Positions 59,825-64,000 of a stretch of 64,000 nucleotides of DNA are shown here, piece by piece. The notes below the pieces were generated by a model. It was given only the letters and a program-made list of their open reading frames with translations, was not told the origin of the DNA and searched no databases. This DNA is from Neisseria subflava. GTDB taxonomy: Bacteria; Pseudomonadota; Gammaproteobacteria; Burkholderiales; Neisseriaceae. The stretch spans positions 1,736,001 through 1,800,000 of the forward strand of contig NZ_CP073115.1 of NCBI RefSeq assembly GCF_024205705.1. The letters run 5' to 3'. The first letter of the stretch is position 1. Every line of letters starts with the position of its first letter. The translations under genes and the position numbers were made by a program.

Positions 59825-60195
59825 AACAAAGCTCCCAAAACGACGGTCAGAATCAAAGCAGAAGCAAATACAACTTTAGCAGTAGCACGGGCAGTATTTA
59901 ATTCCAAGCCTTTATGTACATCCAAAAACAGAAAGCGGATACCGGCGAAAAAGTGGTGCAGATATGCCCACAACAGACCGATAAGGATCAGCTTCACAAA
60001 CGGATTGGAGATAGCAGAACGATATGCTTCAAACGACGCTTCGCGATCCAGCGTTCCAGAGAAGAAATACAAGAGAACAGGCAGCATCACAAACAAGCCG
60101 ACGCCGCTGATACGGTGAAGAATAGATACAATCCCCGGTATGGGCAATCGGATATTCGGAATTTCCAAAAATACCGGGCGTGATTTGGCGGACAT
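59818..60195 (-). CDS. sdhC: Succinate dehydrogenase cytochrome b556 subunit
   Basis: A 125-residue cytochrome b subunit, first gene of the sdhCDAB operon. The N-terminal RPVFLEIPNIRLPIPGIVSILHRISGVGLF (read as separate landmarks: RLPIPGIVSILHRISG, with quinone-site Ser/Arg) precedes three helices; the haem His lies in LLWAYLHHFFAGIRFL (about 80-85). ATG 60195 follows AGAGGAACTG. A 30-bp motif shared with lpdA lies 36-65 bases upstream. Confidence 0.94.
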   Translation of the reverse strand: MSAKSRPVFLEIPNIRLPIPGIVSILHRISGVGLFVMLPVLLYFFSGTLDREASFEAYRSAISNPFVKLILIGLLWAYLHHFFAGIRFLFLDVHKGLELNTARATAKVVFASALILTVVLGALLW

Positions 60196-60657
60196 GGTCA
60201 GTTCCTCTAGATTTATTATCAGCTCAAAACCTATAGCTCAGCACTACAATAAGCTACATAAACCATAATTTACCTGTTTTATCTCATTTTGAACAGTGCA
60301 ATTTATGAATGCTCTAATGATTTTTACCAAAAGACTAATAAAATCAAACAATCATTCTTAGATTTTTTTTTGCGTGGCTAGCCTTTTTTGTTACTTTCCT
60401 GCAATTAAGCCATCTCCCCATCAAAGCACTTACGATAACATCATTATTGTTTGAGAATTGTATCTATTGTGAGATAAATTCTCACTCTTGATACCTAATC
60501 TTTACAAAGGCATAAGCCATTCTTAACTTATTACCATTGCATTATCATCATTACTCTTACATAGTTATACATTCAAAGACATTTCATCTATCCCTAGATG
60601 GACTAAAATACAGTGCAATACCAACAATGTTTCCATACCTTATAAGGAAGCTGCATC
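60196..60657. other. Divergent region between sdhC and the YkvA gene
   Basis: About 460 bases, AT-rich from 60260 to 60560. Near sdhC it holds the shared 30-bp motif (60231-60260). The rest has no DUS, no recognisable RNA gene and no ORF with coding character. The YkvA gene promoter must lie near its right end but is not clear. Confidence 0.6.
60231..60260 (-). promoter_or_regulatory. 30-bp motif upstream of sdhC, shared with lpdA
   Basis: On the minus strand it reads TATGTAGCTTATTGTAGTGC and so on to GAGCTATAG. As at lpdA, TGTAG units are spaced by one helical turn with outer TAGC/GCTA symmetry, matching at 21 of 30 positions. It lies 36-65 bases before the sdhC ATG, a typical operator/promoter position. 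Confidence 0.5.
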
Positions 60658-61041
60658 ATGACACACTCTCCTCATCAAAACACACCCAATCCGGAAGACT
60701 ACATCCCCTCCTTCCGCCGTCGAAACTTGGACGCATCCGGCTTTATGAAAAAACTCGGACGCTTTGCCGGCCGCCTGGGCAAACCTGTCGTCCGACAGCT
60801 TTATGCACTTTATTACCTTTGGAAATCCGAACACACACCCAAACGGGCCAAAATGATTATTGTCGGCGCACTGGTTTATTTCCTCAGCCCTATCGACAGC
60901 ATTCCCGACCTTCTGATTCCATTTGGCTTCAGCGATGACATTGCCGTCATTGCGTTGGTTTATTCTCAGATGAAAAACTATCTGACCGAAGATATTCAAG
61001 AAAAGGCCCGTCAAGCGGCTGACAAGCTGTTTGGTTCTTAA
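60658..61041 (+). CDS. YkvA-family (DUF1232) membrane protein
   Basis: A 127-residue protein. The DUF1232 signature covers AKMIIVGALVYFLSPIDSIPDLLIPFGF (landmarks at about 63-90: ALVYFLSPIDSIPDLL), a hydrophobic segment with conserved Pro-Ile-Asp and Pro-Asp pairs, followed by FSDDIAVIALVYSQMKNYL. The N-terminal 60 residues are polar and basic. Function unknown; some relatives protect against stress. ATG 60658 follows TAAGGAAGC. Confidence 0.85.
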   Translation: MTHSPHQNTPNPEDYIPSFRRRNLDASGFMKKLGRFAGRLGKPVVRQLYALYYLWKSEHTPKRAKMIIVGALVYFLSPIDSIPDLLIPFGFSDDIAVIALVYSQMKNYLTEDIQEKARQAADKLFGS

Positions 61042-61099
61042 CAACATGCACCGACCACAAGTCGGACACACTTTTTCTTCAAATACACCTAAATCGCCT

Positions 61100-61238
61100 A
61101 TGAAAAACCACTCTGCACTTTCTGCCTACCTTAACAACAGCCAGGGTGAATCCCTGACCTTAGCTCTCGCAGTGTAAGAATTTCACTTCGAAAAACCTTA
61201 TAGGCTTATTACTGGCGATATCGTGCACCACTAGAACA
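61100..61238 (+). pseudogene. Possible gene remnant before the IS5 element
   Basis: ATG 61100 opens MKNHSALSAYLNNSQGESLT and stops at TAA 61175-61177. Beyond the stop the same frame continues with protein-like sequence, EFHFEKPYRLITGDIVHH, to a TAG near 61239. This looks like the start of a protein with one nonsense codon, cut short near the IS insertion. I do not recognise it, and it could be chance. Confidence 0.25.
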
Positions 61239-61289
61239 GACAGTCTCGTGTTGCATCGGCAAACAACGTTTACAATACAGCAAAATAAA

Positions 61290-62503
61290 AGGCCGAGACC
61301 TTTGCAAAAAAGCCCTTCCCCAACAGCCGAAATCCAAACACAGGTTTTCGGCTGTTTTTGTTTCAAATATCCGCTGACTCTACTCAAATACCCTCTTAAT
61401 CCTCCTTGAATACCTGATAATCAGGCATCCGGTCACCTTTTAGGCGGCAACAGGCGCACTTAGCCTGTTGGCGGCTTTCAAAAGGTTCAAACACATCGCC
61501 TTCAGATGGCTTTGTGCACTCACTTTAATCAGCCCGAAATAGGCAGCCCGCGCATAGCGGAATTTACGGTGTAACGTACCGAAGCTTTGTTCGACTATAT
61601 AACGGGTCTTCGACAAATACTGGTTACGTTTGGTTTGCACTTCCGACAGCGGACGGTTGCGGTGGGCTTTGCGCATAATGCCGTCCTGCAGCCGATGCTC
61701 TTCCAGATGTTGCCGGTTTTCCTTACTGACGTAGCCTTTATCGGCATAGACGGTCATACCTTCCAGCAAAGGCAACAGGTGTTTGCACTCATGGGCATTG
61801 GCGGGGGTAATGTGCAGTTTCTCGATATAGCCTTCCGCATCGGTACGGGTATGTTGTTTGTAACCGAGTTTGTAGAGGCCGTTTTTCTTTATCCAACGGG
61901 CATCTTTGTCTTTGCTCGGTGTGGTTTGGCCGCTGACTTGTCCTTCGTCATCGACTTCTATGGCCTGGCGCTGTTTGCTACCGGCGGTCTGAATAATGGT
62001 GGCGTCAACGACGGCGGCGGATGCTTTCTCTACTTTTAGGTTTTTCTCGGCCAGTTGGCAGTTAATCAGTTCCAGCAGTTCGGACAGGGTATTGTCTTGC
62101 GCCAGCCAGTTACGGTAGCGGCATAAGGTGCTGTAATCGGGGATGCTCAGTTCGTCAAAACGGCAAAACAGGTTGAAATCGATGCGGGTAATAAGGCTGT
62201 GTTCGAGTTCGGGATCGGAGAGGCTGTGCCATTGTCCGAGCAGGACGGCTTTGAACATGGACAACAGGGGATAGGCGGGACGGCCGCGGTGGTCTCGGAG
62301 GTAACGGGTTCTTTGACGATTCAGGTATTGTTCGATCGGTTGCCAATCAATCACCTGATCCAACTTCAATAGTGGGAAACGGTCGATGTGTTTGGCAATC
62401 ATGGCTTGGGCGGTTTGCTGGAAGAAGGTGCTCATGGAAAATTCCCTAAATGTCTTGGTGGGAATTTAGGGGATTTTGGGGAATTTTGCAAAGGTCTCAG
62501 GCC
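61290..62503. mobile_element. IS5-family element with terminal repeats and AGGCC target duplication
   Basis: The element spans 61295-62498 (about 1.2 kb). Ends are GAGACCTTTGCAAAA on the left and its complement TTTTGCAAAGGTCTC on the right. It is flanked by AGGCC on both sides (61290-61294 and 62499-62503), a likely 5-bp target duplication. The right copy is the first half of an intact AGGCCGTCTGAA, so the element landed inside a DUS. One intact transposase gene is inside, and a hairpin ACAGCCGAAA / TTTTCGGCTGT lies near the left end. Confidence 0.88.
61440..62435 (-). CDS. IS5-family transposase (IS1106-like)
   Basis: A 331-residue DDE transposase. Visible features are the N-terminal DUF772-type domain (LLSMFKAVLLGQWHSLSDPELEHSL, read as landmarks at about 52-76), the first catalytic Asp in AAVVDATIIQTAG, the second in VYADKGYVSKENR (about 230), and the Y..R..E region TRYIVEQSFGTLHRKFRYARAAYFG (about 283). 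The frame is complete and the terminal repeats are present, so it may be active. ATG 62435 follows TTAGGGAATTTTC-like sequence. Confidence 0.92.
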   Translation of the reverse strand: MSTFFQQTAQAMIAKHIDRFPLLKLDQVIDWQPIEQYLNRQRTRYLRDHRGRPAYPLLSMFKAVLLGQWHSLSDPELEHSLITRIDFNLFCRFDELSIPDYSTLCRYRNWLAQDNTLSELLELINCQLAEKNLKVEKASAAVVDATIIQTAGSKQRQAIEVDDEGQVSGQTTPSKDKDARWIKKNGLYKLGYKQHTRTDAEGYIEKLHITPANAHECKHLLPLLEGMTVYADKGYVSKENRQHLEEHRLQDGIMRKAHRNRPLSEVQTKRNQYLSKTRYIVEQSFGTLHRKFRYARAAYFGLIKVSAQSHLKAMCLNLLKAANRLSAPVAA

Positions 62504-62540
62504 GTCTGAAACCTAAAATCTAGGTTTCAGACGGCCTTTT
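62499..62540. terminator. DUS terminator next to the IS5 right end
   Basis: AGGCCGTCTGAA (62499-62510) and TTCAGACGGCCT (62526-62537), the stem extended by ACCTA/TAGGT, then TTTTC. On the minus strand it follows the 142-residue gene. Confidence 0.88.
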
Positions 62541-62557
62541 CTCCATCATATCTCAAC

Positions 62558-62986
62558 TTATGATGACTTCCTATTTTTTTGAACCTTCTTAGAATACAAA
62601 TAGTCAATAATAATCCCACATGAAACAACGAAATATACACCTGAAATAAACATATACAGCATAGTAATCAAACCCTGCCCCATATCTCCGCAACAAGGGG
62701 GTGTAGAAAACGTCCAATACGAATACAGATATACTCCATTAATAATCGATGTAATCGCAAGAGAAGTAAAAATATATCTCTTGAAACAAAAATAGGGTAG
62801 GCATAAAAAAAACTGCAATAACAGACTCAATCCTGCAATCTCTACAGCCTCTCTTGACTCATTCGCTCCTAAATCAAAATATTTCGACCATGCATAAGAC
62901 CATATAACCATAACGACCGAAATAAACACAGCCGTAGTCAATAAATAGAAAAAACGCTGTTGTTTGTTTTGAAATTTTAAAAACAT
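62558..62986 (-). CDS. Four-helix membrane protein of unknown function
   Basis: A 142-residue protein with about four hydrophobic segments: FFYLLTTAVFISVVMVIWSYAW (landmark, about 12-33), EIAGLSLLLQFFLCLPYFCF (about 50-69), TSLAITSIINGVYLYSYW (about 74-91) and GLITMLYMFISGVYFVVSCGII (about 104-125). The conserved-looking PPCCGDMG lies in the loop before helix 4. The C-terminus is short and basic. The coding sequence is AT-rich compared with neighbours, next to an IS element, so recent acquisition is possible. No family recognised, and there is no clear ribosome-binding site. Confidence 0.6.
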   Translation of the reverse strand: MFLKFQNKQQRFFYLLTTAVFISVVMVIWSYAWSKYFDLGANESREAVEIAGLSLLLQFFLCLPYFCFKRYIFTSLAITSIINGVYLYSYWTFSTPPCCGDMGQGLITMLYMFISGVYFVVSCGIIIDYLYSKKVQKNRKSS

Positions 62987-63028
62987 AATATTAAATAGAA
63001 TTCAACGATACACATACATATAAAAAGA

Positions 63029-63054
63029 AGGCTGCCTGAATATTCAGACAGCCT
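63029..63054. terminator. Variant-dialect DUS hairpin (AGGCTGCCTGAA)
   Basis: AGGCTGCCTGAA (63029-63040) and TTCAGACAGCCT (63043-63054) are inverted with a 2-base loop. The left arm is the DUS dialect known from Simonsiella-type Neisseriaceae, and the right arm reads AGGCTGTCTGAA, intermediate between dialects. It terminates the lipoprotein gene at 63072. Confidence 0.8.
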
Positions 63055-63071
63055 TCTCGGTTTATGACTTT

Positions 63072-63572
63072 TTATTTCAAAGGCTGCATACCCATCACTT
63101 CCATCAGGAAGTTGGTAAACGCAGGATTGCTTGGCTTGGTATCCATGTTTTTCCAACGTTGCTGCCAACCGCGCAAAGCACCTTGGATGTACTGTTTGGA
63201 TTGCTCGGTAGTAATTTCACCACGTTGGCTGTCAACGGCGGAACGCAGATAAACTTCATACATACTGTCATCGACAGAGTTGCGTCCCACTTGTTGGATA
63301 CGGAAGCGGTTCAAATATTGTGCAGCCTGAACTTTGGTCAGACTACCTTGGCTCACTTGGGTACTCAAGCGACGTGCTTCATCATGAATCTTGGAAACAT
63401 CTGCCCAATGCGAAGGAGCCAAATGATAACCGGTAGCTGAAACTTGTGAATCAGCCTTAGGTTTCTTAACGTTGGTTGGTCGAACTGGCACTTCTTTCAA
63501 TGTTGGAACATAAATCGATTCACAACCGGCAAGTGCCGCTACAGCAAGGATAGGAAGAATGTATTTTTTCAT
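63072..63572 (-). CDS. Lipoprotein of unknown function
   Basis: A 166-residue predicted lipoprotein: signal peptide MKKYILPILAVAALAGC with lipobox LAGC (Cys 17), then ESI. The mature part has a basic linker (LKEVPVRPTNVKKPKAD), then helical segments including HWADVSKIHDEARRLSTQVS and LNRFRIQQVGRNSVDDSMYE. It ends FLMEVMGMQPLK. Homologous unnamed lipoproteins are common in Neisseria beside cysK; no function is known to me. ATG 63572 is chosen because the signal peptide begins there; the upstream ATG at 63590 adds only six residues. Confidence 0.75.
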   Translation of the reverse strand: MKKYILPILAVAALAGCESIYVPTLKEVPVRPTNVKKPKADSQVSATGYHLAPSHWADVSKIHDEARRLSTQVSQGSLTKVQAAQYLNRFRIQQVGRNSVDDSMYEVYLRSAVDSQRGEITTEQSKQYIQGALRGWQQRWKNMDTKPSNPAFTNFLMEVMGMQPLK

Positions 63573-63685
63573 AATGCGCATTATAAGCATGATTCGTTGA
63601 AGAAACCAACTTTTGAATAACGGTATTCAAAGCTCATTAACTGAATTACAACAGATTTCATACGATATCTCAAGCCCATACGCAA

Positions 63686-63711
63686 AAAAGGCCGTCTAAA
63701 AACGGCCTTTT
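63686..63711. terminator. Degenerate DUS terminator after cysK
   Basis: AAAGGCCGT (63687-63695) pairs with ACGGCCTTT (63702-63710). The left arm reads AGGCCGTCTAAA, one base off the DUS, so the hairpin is kept but the uptake signal is weakened. Confidence 0.85.
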
Positions 63712-63726
63712 AACGACAATCCTATA

Positions 63727-64000
63727 TTATGCCAAATCGGCAAACAGAGGTGTAGAAAGATAGCGTTCGCCATATGATGGCAACAAGACAACGATCAGCT
63801 TACCTTCGTTTTCAGGTTTTTTAGCCAGTTGCAATGCGCTCCATACTGCGGCACCTGAAGAAATACCCACCAAAATGCCTTCTTTTTCGGCCATAGCGCG
63901 CGCAGTTTCAAACGCTGCCTCGTTAGGTACTTTGGAAATGCTATCGTAAACAGTCGTATTCAAAACGCTGGGGATAAAGCCTGCACCCAAACCTTGAATC
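63727..64000 (-). CDS. cysK: Cysteine synthase A, C-terminal part
   Basis: The last ~91 residues of a PLP-dependent O-acetylserine sulfhydrylase; the gene runs off the end of the window. The visible part begins IQGLGAGFIPSVLN, the conserved loop near the PLP phosphate site, then VPNEAAFETARAMAEKEGILVGISSGAAVWSALQLA (landmarks: GILVGISSGAAVW, with the Ser that binds the pyridine nitrogen). It ends VVLLPSYGERYLSTPLFADLA, the expected C-terminus. The catalytic Lys lies outside the window. Confidence 0.93.
   Translation of the reverse strand, partial: IQGLGAGFIPSVLNTTVYDSISKVPNEAAFETARAMAEKEGILVGISSGAAVWSALQLAKKPENEGKLIVVLLPSYGERYLSTPLFADLA

Noticed and set aside
1..64000. CRISPR arrays, rRNA, tRNA, tmRNA and Correia elements
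   Set aside because: No regularly spaced repeats, no tRNA-like cloverleaf with CCA and no Correia-type ends were noticed in the intergenic regions. The abundant short repeats are DUS. Not a substitute for a covariance search.

Overview
The window is a chromosomal segment of a Neisseria, most likely a commensal of the subflava/flavescens type (inference). The main evidence is the DNA uptake sequence (DUS). The 12-mer AGGCCGTCTGAA (AG dialect) occurs dozens of times, mostly as inverted pairs that form Rho-independent terminators. The AT dialect (ATGCCGTCTGAA), usual in meningococcus and gonococcus, appears only a few times (31528, 39600, 52741). Family content agrees: a ZnuD zinc receptor with a canonical neisserial Zur box, an ASBT-type symporter, exported LdcA, and the sdh-gltA-suc TCA cluster.

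Layout. 1-4747: tehB (cut by the window edge), a PH-domain protein, rnhA, a decayed small membrane gene, a HIT protein, exported ldcA and serC. 5013-10036: the rimP-nusA-infB transcription/translation operon, with a terminator-like palindrome in its leader. 10311-13049: an orphan RTX calcium-binding protein. 13160-19371: nitroreductase, PfkB sugar kinase, yajC-secD-secF and a histone-deacetylase-like enzyme. 19605-23739: butanediol-type dehydrogenase, old yellow enzyme and prfC. 23789-25121: a TSUP transporter gene broken by a foreign cassette, consisting of a DUF305 metal-related gene with a MerR-type operator and an IS3-family remnant. 25309-34751: YqhA, bile-acid-type symporter, yicC/rph, lysC, an orphan lipoprotein, holC, the copper ATPase ccoI and a 41-residue membrane peptide. 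34820-45102: hflX, glycosyltransferase, lptFG, pepA, an exported cupin, znuD and psd. 45328-46460: a YqjD/YqjE-like trio. 46654-60195: a TCA-cycle block, all on the minus strand, read as sdhCDAB-sdhE-gltA-sucA-sucB-lpdA-(95-residue membrane protein)-sucC-sucD. 60658-64000: a YkvA protein, an intact IS5-family element inserted in a DUS, a small membrane protein, a lipoprotein and the end of cysK.

A striking feature is that five conserved genes (rnhA, serC, secD, the deacetylase and the cupin) each carry one frameshift. In every case adding one base to a homopolymer restores the full family-length protein. Essential or near-essential genes are among them, so pyrosequencing-type homopolymer errors in the assembly explain this better than real gene loss. 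The broken genes at 1601-1917 and 24519-25121 look more like genuine decay.

The most interesting biology is regulatory and mobile: the MerR-operator/DUF305 insertion that split a transporter, a 30-bp motif shared by the sdhC and lpdA upstream regions, the rimP leader palindrome, the ZnuD Zur box, and an IS5 copy whose target duplication is half a DUS. I saw no tRNA, rRNA, CRISPR array, prophage or Correia element, but could not run searches.
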